A program made the translations under genes and the position numbers. Under the pieces are notes generated by a model. It had not been told where the DNA came from. It ran no database searches and saw only the letters and a program-made list of their open reading frames with translations. Below are positions 24,415 through 36,240 of a stretch of DNA of 64,000 nt, in pieces; the first letter of the stretch is position 1; every line of letters starts with the position of its first letter. The stretch is from Apricaphanius iberus. Its lineage: Eukaryota; Chordata; Actinopteri; Cyprinodontiformes; Aphaniidae. The stretch is from assembly GCA_028564705.1 (NCBI GenBank), contig JAPXFQ010000065.1:2604001-2668000 (forward strand), written 5' to 3'.

Positions 24415-24535
24415 AGTGGGAGCCTCGTGTTATGTGGGTATTTTGGTGCTTTTTCATATGGCATCATAGGGGGGAAAAACATTATGTGGAAACACTGAAA
24501 CAACATCTGAAGACATCAGCTAGAAAGTAAAAACT
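24415..24535 (+). pseudogene. Tc1-like transposase fragment (tentative)
   Basis: In the plus-strand frame the translation contains a VMWVFWCFF segment and, after a gap, YVETLKQHLKTSARK, resembling the WGCF...Y.E.L...L..S.RKLKLG region of Tc1 transposases. The frame ends at 24530. The catalytic Asp downstream of this region is not present. The match is short, so chance or another family is possible. Confidence 0.45.
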
Positions 24536-27500
24536 TGAACACATATGTGTTATCTAGATAGATAGAGAGCTAAAGGATAGAGTCAACCAAGTTGGATTAA
24601 GGGCAACAAAGTTAATGTTTTGTAGTGGCCATTACAAAGAGCTGATCTCAAGCCTATACATAATGTGCGGGCAGAGCTGATGATGATATATGTGTGTATG
24701 TATGTGTGTGTGAGGTTCAAGCCGTCTACACATTTGCCTCGGTTGCATCAGTCTATCCGTTTAATGTCTGACCCTACTCAATCAGTTTGCAAGTCAATTT
24801 TACAAAAATATTTATATAATCTTTTGCATTTATGCAAATTAAAAAAATCTTTGAAAGTTAAAGAACTATAAACGCTTTTGCAAAACTGAATGAAAATTGG
24901 GAACCATTTAGGCAGACAGAATTTTTAACAGTCAGGGGGGAAAACAGTCTCTATACACTGTATGTAAATATCTGGTTTTAGCTGTGCCTTCTTCTGCGAG
25001 GTCTACTAAACAGCTTGGGTTTGTGGCTTGCTGGGAGTATGTTCACTAGTTTTATACACCACAGTAAACTGTTCTTTCATGCGGAAGGATCAGTTTCCTT
25101 TGCCGCAGTTTTGGTACACTTTGATTCATCTCTTAAAATGCAATGTATGTGAGGATATAAATATAATTCAAAAGTTAGAGGTTTTATATAGTTTAACAAA
25201 TCTAATTTACAGAAATTCTGTTTTGCAAAAAATGTTACATACGTAAGAATAATTTTAGCAGCATATCATTTAGTTATTTAAATACAGATTTGGGAGGATT
25301 TCCAAAATAACATTGTTTTTTTGTTTTTTTCATTGCCCTAAATCATACAAATTGGGGAAAGAATCAGTGCCAAAGAACATTTTGTCAGAAAGTGAAAGCA
25401 TTTATTCAAATAAATATAAATGTGTAAATTATATTTTATATAATTATGTATTATATAATTCCAACTGCAAAGCACTGCGGAGTAAGATATCATGCATGGA
25501 TTAATTTTGATGCTTTTGGCACAGATCAGTTTTGTATCAGTGACTGAACACAAAAATTTATATTTGGTGTATCTTAGTCTTACCTATGTTTAATGTTTTT
25601 TAATTTAGCGTTATATTAGAGGATAATTATAAATCAAATATCTCTCTTGATTGTTTAGAATGTGAATGCCTATTAAATCTGTGAGATTTTGTGAATTCTC
25701 TGGTCTAATAACTTGCTATGGTAATCAGTTCCAGGATACAGCTTACAATATAGCTTTATTGTAGAAAAAAAACCCAGACAAAATAAGGGTCAAATTTACT
25801 TTTAAGCAGCCACAATAAAAAAGTCTGCAATATTTTTGGGTCATGTAATGTGAACCCTTTACAGAAATGATTGAATGGGTGGTATTACATCATGACTGGA
25901 AATATGAAATATTGTAAGGTATTTAAAGTTGAAAAATGGACATTAACTCCACCCTTCCAATATGGCAGCCACATGTAGAAAACTATTAAAAACTGCTTTT
26001 AAGGGCACCATCTATTTATGAATCTGTTCTTTGAAAGTCTAAATACTTAAATTGATGCATTATCCTGCTGTTTGTGCTAATAGTCTCAGTGTTTTTAAAC
26101 TTGCAACAGGAACAAAATTCAGTTGGGCAAGACATCAGTTTAAGATTTAGATTCAGATTTCTGATGTAAATGACAGTAATAATATAACATATGTATATTT
26201 TTTCTTTTTTTTTAAGGTTGTATTTGAGGTCACCTGCTGACCTGCAGGATCTTAAATAGTGACGTAGCATGTTAATGCCTGGGAAGCTCTTTGCGTGGTC
26301 ATGATGTTAAACCTGACAAAATCTGCAGTCGTGAATCAAAAAATGCTACATCAGCAGAATAATTCACTCAGACATACAAAAAACACTGTGTAGATATGCA
26401 TTCTTGAAATACTGAATAATAACAACCGAACACATAGATCTGGATGAGAGAACTACATTCAGAGTGAAAAGATGAGTCTTTCAAGTTGTTCCACTTAAGC
26501 TGAGACCACTCGATGGTTTTGGAAAGCCTTTCAAACCCACAGTCACTCACACAAGCACTGTCACACAAACACACAGATAAAAACGTCCCAAGACTCTGTT
26601 TCATCTGCTGTGTGGGTTTTCCAGTTATACTGACTCATTAGGAAGTAGAATCACCAAGGTCTGATGACGAGTGGTTATGCATGCTCTAGTGCTTAAGAGT
26701 GAGTCTGTGGGAGCTTGCTCCAGCTGCTATCATGTCATGGCAGACAAGGATAAACTCAAATTTCCCTTGAAACCTGGTTAATCCGGTGTAGCCTACTCAT
26801 TTAAAGTGCCACACACCCATAACCAAACTATGGTAAAACTTTCTGAAGAGGGAAGAAAGAAATGATCAGTCTGAAATTTAAAGTAAAGCGTACGACTTCA
26901 ATCAACGAACACACACTTATAAGGTGCTATGGTAATTTTTAGGAGCGTTGCAATCTGTGAAAGAAATCTATGACATTTGGTTCACAAAAATGTATGAAAA
27001 TTTTTTGAAAATTCTATGTTCCTCAAATTTAGTTAGCTATAGTAAAGAGCTAGAGTGAGAGTAGAGCTATAGTGAAGACTCCACAATAATTGTCTTTGAT
27101 TGTAACTGTATTATCTATATTTCACTTTTTCTGCCTTTCGATTTCTAAAGTGGCTTTTGCCAAATATTAAAAAGATTTATAAACAAAGAACACTATTTAG
27201 TAGAATTATCCAGTTCAGGAATGTTCAGATCTAGAATTAGGGATGTTCAAATGCTGTCCAGACTCAATAAAAAACAACAACATCTGATCCACCAGCTCCA
27301 AAGAACCACTTTACATTGCAAACAAGCACACCTCTTGGTTTTATTCATATTCCTGTTATTTTTAGCTTAGCAGAATATCTGCTTTACACAAAGAATTGTC
27401 CAGTTTTTACAAGAGTTCTAACGGCAGTCAGTGAAATTTTTGTGTTCTTATTGTCCGTGAGAAAACTCTTGAAAAGAAGCGTCATTTTTTCTTCTTCTGC

Positions 27501-27553
27501 TGCTGTCTAACTTTATTCCAAATAATTCTCTTTAAATGCATGTTATGCACACT
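24536..27553. other. unannotated AT-rich stretch
   Basis: About 3 kb without a recognised gene. It includes TATG/TGTG simple sequence near 24690-24712 and AT-rich runs near 25390-25460 and 26150-26215. Short frames show no family motif. Confidence 0.45.
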
Positions 27554-28367
27554 TTAAACAGACTATATCATGCTATTTTTCAGCTTTCAACTTCTGGGAT
27601 AGACATATATATGATAAAATGTTACCGTTGGTGTTATACAGTATTAATTTGTCCTGAAGTTTAACTTGTATCCTATAGTTAATGTTGGACCAGGAAGTGA
27701 AACGGCTTGTTTTTCTATAAACCCGCCTCCTGCACCCCATAGTGATGTGTCGTTCGTGAACGATTTGTTCAAAATGAACGAATCTTTTATACGACCCGAG
27801 AGTAACGAGTCCTTTCAGTGAGCGATTCGGTCATTGTCATGCAGTAGCTTCTCTTGCCTCATGTCAGCAGCTGCATGAGCTCATTCAGCAGCAAGACAGG
27901 AAACAGAAATGATTCGTTCATGACTCACTCAGCTGCTGCGTCCGTTCTCAGGTCCCAGTTCTTTTGTCATGTGACAGCCAGACCGCTCAGGCTGTGTGTG
28001 GCGAGCCGCAAGTACTACAGTTTGCTCACGATTCATTCATATACGGATCGTGACGGATCATTCTTACTCATTCGTCACGTGAAAACTGTGGCTCAGCTTG
28101 CTACGGGCTGTGGAGCGGACTGAGAGATGAACAAGGAAATGAATGATGTCTGATATCTAATGTTCCTTTATTTGTCATTCGACACCCGATATATATAATT
28201 TATTCATGAAATCATAATTATTTAGTGGACTTCAATTCTTGTAGATGTGTTACTGTGTGTATAATTTAAAGTGTGTTAGTAAATAAATACTTTCGAAAAT
28301 TATATCAGCATATCGATTAAATAATAAATATATAATGATGATAATAACAACAAACATAATCAATAAT

Positions 28368-28396
28368 AGTAGTAATAATAATAATAATAATAATAA
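28368..28396. repeat. (AAT)n microsatellite
   Basis: Uninterrupted AAT/ATA trinucleotide run of about nine units, preceded by imperfect units from 28330. Confidence 0.9.
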
Positions 28397-28517
28397 TGTA
28401 AAATTTTGTACACAATAAACGCACCATGTAAACATAGGGAACTTATTAATTATTCCTTTTTGTTTTAATTGTATCACTAATTGTCAAAATTAGTTTACAC
28501 TCACTCTTCCTCTACCC

Positions 28518-28724
28518 AGCTGTAATGTGACCGACAGTTCGGACTGAACGGATCTCCTCGTTCATCGTTCACAGCTCAGGCTGTAGAGCTGTAATGTGAC
28601 CGACAGTTCGGACTGAACGGATCTCCTCGTTCATCGTTCACAGCTCAGGCTGTAGAGCTGTAATGTGACCGACAGTTCGGACTGAACGGATCTCCTCGTT
28701 CATCGTTCACAGCTCAGGGTGTAC
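28518..28724. repeat. three tandem copies of a 69-bp unit
   Basis: Units start at 28518, 28587 and 28656, each beginning AGCTGTAATGTGACCGACAG. The first two are identical and the third differs only at its end (GGG for GGC near 28719). Within each unit lie TTCGGACTGAACGGA and CGTTCATCGTTCA, echoing the motifs of the host hAT element. Confidence 0.95.
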
Positions 28725-30366
28725 TGTGTGTGGAGTAGTAGATTCGTTCATTTGTCACGTGACACCTACCTAGTCACTGTCGCGTTGTTAAACAATGATG
28801 GCAGCGTGGACACAAATAACTTTATTGTGGTGTGTATATGCTTTCCTAGGTTTTTGAATTGCTTGTGGCATTTTGTTTTTTATTGTCAGGTGAAACAAAA
28901 CACGTTGCCTTCTGTATTGTAGTGGAGAATTGAGCTGTGAGCTGGGAAGGAGGAGGGGTGAATGAGTCATTCAGCTCGTTTGAGCTGTGAGCCGGGAGTG
29001 AGCGATTTGTTCACGCTAGCGATTCAGCACCAGGCATTGCAAGCTAGCTTCGGTTAGCTCTCGGAAAGGAAGGGGTGAGTAACTCAATGTGCTGTTAGCA
29101 TGTTAGCAGAGCTATACTACTGTGAACTAATGAGCTATTCTCGTGATGTGAGTTTTGTACTCAGGGTTTTTCTTCCAGTCCAGAGCAGAAATGTTTTTTT
29201 ACTGGGTGTTCTACCCCCCCCCCCCCCCCCCCCACAAATTAAATTATAAACTATAAATATTTCTACTAATGAAATTAGTTGCTGAGAGTAACAGTCGGTA
29301 AATGGGTCACTTGGGGTTGTGAATTATGATTCGTTGGAGAACCGCTGCCTTGTTTACTACGACGCCCACAAGAAGGCAACAGCGCCACCTGCTGTTAAAA
29401 TGTACTAAATGATTCGTTCAAGATTCGTTCAATTTAATGTTCGAGAGTAAATGATCCGAGTTGGTAAAAAGAGTCGGTCTTCCCATCACTAGCACCCCAA
29501 CGCTATGCTCCGCTCCGCTGCACAGCCGGGAGCAGATCACACTGAGACAAACAGTGCTGAGCTTAATCTCAAACAGTATTCTGACAAAGAATTTGTAAAT
29601 CACAAAGTACCACAATCAAACTGTGTTACATTAAAGGCTCAGACATTTGGTTTATTTTTTATTTTTTGTAAAAAAAAAATTTTAATAAAGCCTATTTCAG
29701 TTAATAAATCTCCAGGCTTTAGACAGAGCCCAAACATACATAAGTGCTAAACATAAAAGCTGTGGGTGTTGTTTGCCCCCTTTTACTGAACAGTCTGAGA
29801 TGATACAGATCAATTAATTAACCACACAAGGCTGTTATAAGATCACAGAAGCAGCTTGATGAATAGCTAACCCACATTAGCATAAGCATGTAGCCACTTA
29901 CATCTCTGTCCACCAGGGGTCTTTGTTCTTTGATCCAACAGCTGTTCTTTAGGAATGTAGAATAAAATCCTGTAATCCATGCACCCAAATGGGTGTTTTC
30001 ACAGAGAAAGTAAAACTTCCAACAAAAAAAGTGATTTAAGCTGCCTTAAACCAAAGCAGCCACGAATTGTGAGAAGGAGGAGGGTGTGTTTGAACTCTAC
30101 CACAGGTAAGCTGCTCTACCTGCAGGGGCGGTGCAGACATCTAAACACCCCCTTGTTTTCAAGTAGTGATGACAATAGTTGAACACTCAGTCGATTTCTA
30201 GGAGAGGGAGGGGCAGCTGCTCAGAGAGCAGGATTCAGGAGGATTTCTCAGACATGTGTGAATTAAGCCAAAAACCACTCTGGCAGGTTTTTTTTTTTGA
30301 GAAGATTGCATTACCAGATAGTTGAAAACTCCAAAAACTTGATTTTGCATGATACAGGCCCTTTAA

Positions 30367-31240
30367 ATGTGTACAATATATTACATCCTAGAGCTACAAA
30401 TAATTATTTAGTACTCAATAAATCAGCCAAATGTTACAAGAGTTTTTGATTATTCAGTAATATTGATCAAGCCCTGCTTGATGCAGAAGCATCTTATGTT
30501 CTGAATTGTTTAAGTTGCCTAAATCAACACAAATTCCCCCAAATTAAAATATATCTTAATATGTAAATCGGACAAGTTGAAAATCAAAAACCTAGACCAC
30601 CTCAGATTAGTTCCAAAGAATTATACTCCTACTGGCTGGCCACCTTTTATTATCCCTTTTGGCATCATGTCTTTGAGGTAAGAATCACACAGGCTGAATA
30701 GTCACTTGGCAAAAAATAAACTTTGTTTCATTATACAGTGACAATTCTTCCATTACCTCATGTTTCAGTTTTAAAGGCTAATGACCATTTTACCCTTTTA
30801 AAAGTGGCAATAAGTTAGAAGTTACATTATGGCTCTCAAACAAGACCTTAAATATTTTTATCAGTTTTGACTTATGTGTAAACTTGACCATCTAAACAGA
30901 CAATATGCATATGTGTGGGGAAAAAAATCCATTTAGAGCACAGGCAATCTTTGGGACATCTGGGTTTATGTTTCTTTGCAGTGAGCTACAATCAAGGACA
31001 CACAGAGGGGTTTTCATAAGACACATCATGGTGGCACATTGGGGTAAAATTCCCCTCACGGTGTCTTATGAATGTGTCATGCTGGCATGGCGTTGTGGAA
31101 ATATTGGGGGATTTATACAGGAAACCTTGATAGTAATGTTACCACAATATTGATGCAACGCTGGTCTTATGAATGAAGATCACACCTTGCCGCAATAGAA
31201 GGTGAGGTCATGACGATCTGTAGAATGTGAGCTGAGTTTT
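30367..31240. other. unannotated stretch with short inverted repeat
   Basis: No gene recognised. TTCATAAGACAC at 31013-31024 is the exact reverse complement of GTGTCTTATGAA at 31061-31072, and GTCTTATGAATG recurs near 31165. It could form a weak stem-loop. Confidence 0.5.
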
Positions 31241-32509
31241 AAAAAGCACCACACACCCCTAGATGGTCCCTTGACAATTTACACCTGGAAGCATGTCCAC
31301 AGCGAACTGGTCATGCTTCAAAATATGCCATTTTCATGTACGTGATGGAAATGGAAATACGTGACTTGTTGGAGGACCCTGACCAGGACCGCTCTGTAGC
31401 AGTCAGCTGGCCGCCTCGTCCTCCTCCCTCATGCTTTCTCCCGACCCTCCGGGAGCTCCCAGTCGACTCTGGTCTCTGAGCTGACCGTGTTAAATGTTCG
31501 GCCTCGCCTCGGGTGGAGCGGGGACAGCTCCTGAGGGGGAAGACTGAGTCGAACAGTGGCGAAATGATCCAAAACCTGGGAGCGGGACGACATCTCCATT
31601 GAGCCCATCAATGCGCAGCTGCTGGTGAACTATGGTCTCCGAGTTGACGGAGGGCTGCATGGACCTCGTGTTTGGCCTGGCATCCGACGGAGCTGAAGTT
31701 GGAGTGGAGGTTTGGAGAGCTACCAGTCGAGTTGTGGTGGAGGGATCCATAAACACCCCCGCTCCTCGCTGCGTCAGATAACCTGGCCTGCTCAGTTTGT
31801 GCCACGAAGGTCCAAACTTCACCCACCAACACACCAACTACTAAGCTGAGCGGCTGTCCATCAGTCTATGGTTAGTAAAAGTGTATAATATATGTGAGTG
31901 GCATGGGACGTGCTGTGGTGGAGCCATTACCAGGCCTGGGTTGTGCTGCAGCCAACATCTCCAGAGAGGCTGTCCGGGTGAGGAAGCTGTTTATGGCTCA
32001 CTTCTCGGCGTGGCCACAATGGCTCTTTTATTAGCCACCCACAAACCTCTTAAGAGCATTCCTGTCTAAATGGTTTAACCTTTTTATAATGTTTATGTTT
32101 TATTCTTATTTCTGTATAGAAAACAGCTGATGTCATGTAGCTCGAGGTGATTAGCCACATATTTATCAGTATCCATGTCCTGCTGATGCTGTGACTCCAT
32201 TCACTCAGTCACAGCATCACTAACACCCGTCACCTGATTGGTTAACGTGGCACGACTTGAAACTGGAGTTGAGATTTCTCTAACTTCAGCGACAGAAGCA
32301 ATAAGCGCAAATGCACAAAATGCACCACATAAATTGCAGCGCGTACTTGAAGTTGCACTTCAAAGCGCATCAGTCACGCTACTTGGTCAAGCAGAAAAGC
32401 TTCTTCGCAATGCAAATCTGCTTCTGATGTGTCACAGGACCCACCCTTCATTGCGCTCCTCCATTGACTTTATTGACTGTTGCGTTGGTCTTGTTTGGTG
32501 TATACGCAC
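31241..32509 (+). repeat. unnamed repeat family X, copy B
   Basis: Homologous to 835-2400 in the same orientation but without the LINE found there at 1090-1661. It carries a longer CpG-rich middle part (31380-31730). The right part ends at TATACGCA, where the large LINE begins; the same eight bases recur just after the LINE tail at 35883-35890, so family X probably continued there. Frames of up to 115 codons on the minus strand (31490-31837) show no recognisable domain. It has no transposase I can name. Confidence 0.7.
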
Positions 32510-35500
32510 CACAAGAGCTGAAGAGCAGATCAGCAGAAAGTTCACTTAGACTGTGAAGGACACTGAAGGGCCTTTTGGAGCAGGAAGCAAAAAGACTGGA
32601 GCAGCAGGGCTTTAGTCGAGATAGAAAAAAAGGTATGTCCAACTCTTTTCTCTGTTTACGCAAGATGGCGCCGCGTATGGACGCCTCGGCACTTCGCTCT
32701 CTGGTACTAGTTACTGTTTTACTCTTTTGCGTAGTTTTCTGCACTCCCTCTGCTATTAAAATTAGCAGAGAGGAACTTTTAAAAATTGGACTATCCAGTG
32801 CCGGACTTTTTTCACCGGTCTTTACACAACCTGACTGCTTTATGGAGATTCTGATCGGAGGAGCAGCAGCGTTCTGTGGATTTAGACGGAGACGACGCCG
32901 CGGGAAACGGGCTGGTGTGCTCGTCAAGCTGCGACAGCGGGGATTACGCACCGCTCTCCCATCCATACACCTGGGGAACATCCGCTCTCTGCCTAACAAA
33001 ATGGATGAATTGCTCCTTCTCCTATCCAAGAACTCAGACTTTAGTCGTTCTGCCGCCTTTTGCTTCACTGAAACCTGGTCCAGTGAACTCATCCCGGACA
33101 GCGCTCTAAAGCTGCCAGGCTTCCAGCTGTTCAGAGCGGACCGCTGCGCGGAGCTGATTGGGAAATCAAAGGGAGGTGGAACGTGCTTCTACATTAACGA
33201 AGGTTGGTGCACAGATGTCACAGTGTTAAAGAAGACATGCAGCCCTCACCTTGAGTCGTTCTTCATAAACTGTAGACCATTTTATTCACCGCGGGAGTTC
33301 GCCTCGTTTGTGCTGGTCGCGGTATACATTCCACCGCAGGCGTGTGTGACGGAGGCATTACATCACCTCGCCGATCAGATCACAGAAGTGGAGAAAAATC
33401 ACCCGGACTCTCTGCTAATCGTTCTCGGGGATTTTAACAGAGCTAATCTCAAACTTGAACTGCCTAAATATAAACAACATGTGACGTGTCCCACCAGGGA
33501 CATGAACACTTTAGATCACTGCTACACCACAATAAAAAATGCATATCGCTCTGTCCCCCGTGCTGCTTTGGGGACTTTCCGACCACTGCCTGGTCCACCT
33601 CATCCCATCTTACAGGCAGAAGCTGAAATCTGCTAAGCCTGTAGTAAGAACTGTGAGGAGATGGACTGATGAGTCAAAGATGCAGCTACAGGCCTGCTTT
33701 GACTGCACTGATTGGAGCGTCTTTGAAGCAGAGGCTTCATCCCTGGATGAACTGACCGACACTGTGACATCCTACATCAGCTTTTGTGAGGACATGTGTG
33801 TGCAGACCAAAACCTTCTGCTCATTCAAAAACAATAAACCGTGGTTCACTGCAGAACTGAGACGGCTACGCCAGGACAAGGAGGAGGCCTAAAGGAGTGG
33901 GGATCGGGACCTGTACAAACAGGCCAGGAACCAGCTGACAAGAGGGATCAAAGCAGCAAAGAGGAACTACAGTGCTAAGCTTAAGGACCGTTTTTCTGCT
34001 AACGACCCCTCTGCAGTTTGGAGCTACCTGCAGACCATTACTAACTGTAGGAGACCATCCCCCCACCCTGTGGAGAGCCCCCGCCTGGCTGAGGACCTCA
34101 ACGACTTCTTGTCCAGGTTTGAAAGGACTTTCACACCTCCCACCTCCCCCACCATCTCCATCACAAAAGACCCAGCTTCACCCCAAACCACCCACGTACC
34201 TGCCTTGACGATCTGCGAACAGGACGTGCGCCAGCTATTTCAGAGACAGAAAATTAAAAAGGCTCAGGGACCAGACGGAGTGTCCCAGCCTCTCTGAAAT
34301 TCTGTGCTGACCAGCTGGCTCCCATCTTCACCCAGATCTTCAATAACTCCCTGGAGCTGTGTGAGGTCCCCTCCTGCCTCAAACGCTCCACCATCATACC
34401 GGTTCCCAAGAAGTCCCCAGTCACTGGATTAAATGACTACAGACCAGTTGCCCTAACATCTGGGGTCATGAAATCCTTTGAGCGTCTGGTACTGACCCAC
34501 CTGAAGGACATCACAGATCCCCTGCTAGACCCCCTGCAGTTCGCCTACAGATCAAACAGGTCAGTGGATGATGCCGTCAACATGGCTCTACACTACATCC
34601 TGCACCACCTAGACTCTGCAGGTACCTACGCTCGGGTCCTGTTTGTGGACTTCAGCTCTGCGTTTAACACCATTGTACCAGAGCTCCTCCACCAAAAACT
34701 GTCCCAGCTCACCGTGCCTCCCTCCACCTGTCAGTGGATTACCAGTTTCCTGACTGACAGGAGGCAGGAGGTGAAACTGGGTAAGTTCACATCCAGCTCC
34801 CGTTCCCTCAGCATCGGCGCCCCCCAGGGATGTGTTCTCTCCCCACTGCTCTTCTCCCTTTACACCACTGACTGCACGTCGAGGGACCCTTCTGTGAAAC
34901 TCCTGAAGTTTGCAGATGACACCACCGTCATTGGACTCATCCGCGACGGCGACGAGTCTGTGTACAGAAAGGAAGTGGAACAGCTGGTTCTCTGGTGCAG
35001 TCAGAACCACCTGGAGCTAAACCCGCTCAAAACTGTGGAGATGACAGTGGACTTCAGGAAGTGACCACCATCAACATCTCCTCTCATGATCCTCAACAAG
35101 CCAGTCCCCACAGTGGAGTCTTTCAGGTTCCTAGGATCCACCATCACACGGGACCTGAAGTGGACCTCACACATCAACATAATAAGGAAAAAGGCCCAGC
35201 AAAGACTGTACTTTCTGCGTCAGCTCAGGAAGTTTAAACTTCCCCAGGAGCTGCTGATCATCTTCTACACAGCAATAGTCCAGTCTGTCCTGACCTCATC
35301 CATCTCTGTCTGGTTCGGATCCGTCACCAGGCAAGACAAGGACAGACTGCAGAGAACAGTCAGGACTGCAGAGAGGATCATAGGAACCGATCTTCCCTCC
35401 ATTCAGGACCTATTCCGGGCCAGGGTCAGGAAGCGGGCCAGGAAAATCACCACTGAACCCTCACACCCTGGCCACAATCTGTTTAGGCTCCTCCCCTCAG

Positions 35501-35882
35501 GTCGGCGTTACAGAGCGTTGTACGCCAAAACCACCCGACACAAAAACAGTTTTTTCCCCCAGGCTGTCGCTCTGACGAACTCTGTCTAGTCACAGTGTGT
35601 GAGTGCAATCACATAACAATAAACTATAACTCTGCACTTCTGTACATACTCACTGTAAAATAACCCCGGCTTGGTGTATATATTATCCTTTATTATTTAC
35701 GATCTGATATTTATTTGTATTTTTACTTATTTTTGTTCATATTTTTATTTTTTTTATTTTTTTTTTATTTCACTTATTCAAGTTCTGTACTGGAGGAAAA
35801 AGTTTGCCGGAGTCAAATTCCTTGTATGTGACATACTTGGCCAATAAACTGATTCTGATTCTGATTCTGATTCTGTCTCATT
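32510..35882 (+). mobile_element. nearly full-length L2/CR1-type LINE
   Basis: It contains, in order, a short leader, an apurinic-type endonuclease, a reverse transcriptase, the C-terminal region, a roughly 290-bp 3' UTR and a terminal ATTCTG repeat (about 35856-35877). TATACGCA stands immediately before the proposed 5' end (32502-32509) and after the tail (35883-35890), a candidate 8-bp target duplication, although the tail is followed by a few extra bases. A separate ORF1 is not visible, so either the 5' end is truncated or this lineage lacks it. Coding lesions show it is inactive. The clade call is from motif style (L2/Rex1/CR1 group). Confidence 0.85.
32575..35589 (+). pseudogene. LINE ORF2 (endonuclease and reverse transcriptase), broken
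   Basis: The frame from 32575 encodes 353 residues. Residues about 42-57 are strongly hydrophobic, then an Arg-rich stretch (104-109), and endonuclease motifs GNIRSLPNK (134-142), TETW (165-168) and LGDFN (284-288). The Met at 32665 is an equally possible start. The protein shifts frame near 33540-33600, where the SDH endonuclease motif lies in the next frame, meets a stop at 33890, shifts again near 34290 and has another stop at 35062. The reverse transcriptase part has LFVDFSSAFNTI, GAPQGCVLSPLLF and KFADDTT (the FADD catalytic box), and the C-terminus has EPSHPGHNLFRLLPSGRRYR. At least two frameshifts and two stops make it nonfunctional. Confidence 0.9.
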
Positions 35883-36240
35883 TATACGCAGCCCTGTGCT
35901 GAGTATAAACATTGGTTCAGATTGTCAATCCCCCACCCCTACAGCGCCACTCTCAGCGCCACCTCTTTACCCGTTTTTTTGTTGTTGTATTTTCTGAGAG
36001 TGACGAGATATGTGACGCGGCAAAGATGGCGGCAATGGGAACCGCCCAGTTGGCTCTGCTCTTTAAAAACCTACATGTGACGTCATCAAGGGTCTGTCTA
36101 ACAACATTTACAGTCTATGGTTCTGTTTCAGGCTTCCCAAACAACGATCCACAGCACCCTGATTATGAACGCTGTTGTACATGCAGCAGTTTTACGTTCT
36201 GTCCTGAAAGCTGTTTCTACTTTAAACATTAAAGCTGCAT
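35883..36240. other. sequence after the LINE, probably rest of a repeat
   Basis: It starts with the candidate target duplication TATACGCA and is CpG-containing (about 35990-36060), including a GATGGCGGC segment and TGACGTCA at 36079. It may be the right part of family X copy B, but alignment with copy A after 2370 is weak. No gene is seen. Confidence 0.4.

Larger units (their letters stand above)
27740..29491. mobile_element. 1752-bp hAT-type element nested in the TTAA element
   Basis: The left terminus TAGTGATG and the reverse complement of the right terminus TAGTGATGGGAAGACCGACT define the ends. Exact 8-bp duplications GCACCCCA flank it at 27732-27739 and 29492-29499. The interior is rich in TTCGTTCA / TGAACGA motifs on both strands, has CACGTG palindromes near 28075 and 28757, an AAT microsatellite (about 28368-28396), a C homopolymer (about 29213-29233) and a 69-bp tandem triplication. 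No hAT transposase domain is recognisable, so it is presumably mobilised in trans. Confidence 0.85.
27558..30362. mobile_element. TTAA-flanked element (Kolobok-like) split by a hAT element
   Basis: The left end ACAGACTATATCATGC and the reverse complement of the right end AGGGCCTGTATCATGC are related inverted ends. Both are bordered by TTAA (27554-27557 and 30363-30366). The shared TATCATGC motif links it to the THAP-carrying TTAA element at 2968-4126. Without the internal hAT insertion (27740-29491 plus one target copy) it is about 1.05 kb. No THAP or transposase frame is recognisable in the remaining arms. Confidence 0.6.

Noticed and set aside
31490..31837. 115-codon minus-strand frame in a CpG-rich area, overlapping a 74-codon frame
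   Set aside because: No recognisable domain; it lies in repeat family X, whose other copy does not keep the frame open. Long frames are expected in CpG-rich DNA.
32448..33092. 214-codon minus-strand open frame
   Set aside because: It is the antisense shadow of the LINE endonuclease coding sequence, which has clear motifs on the plus strand.
34609..35010. 133-codon minus-strand open frame
   Set aside because: Antisense shadow of the LINE reverse transcriptase.
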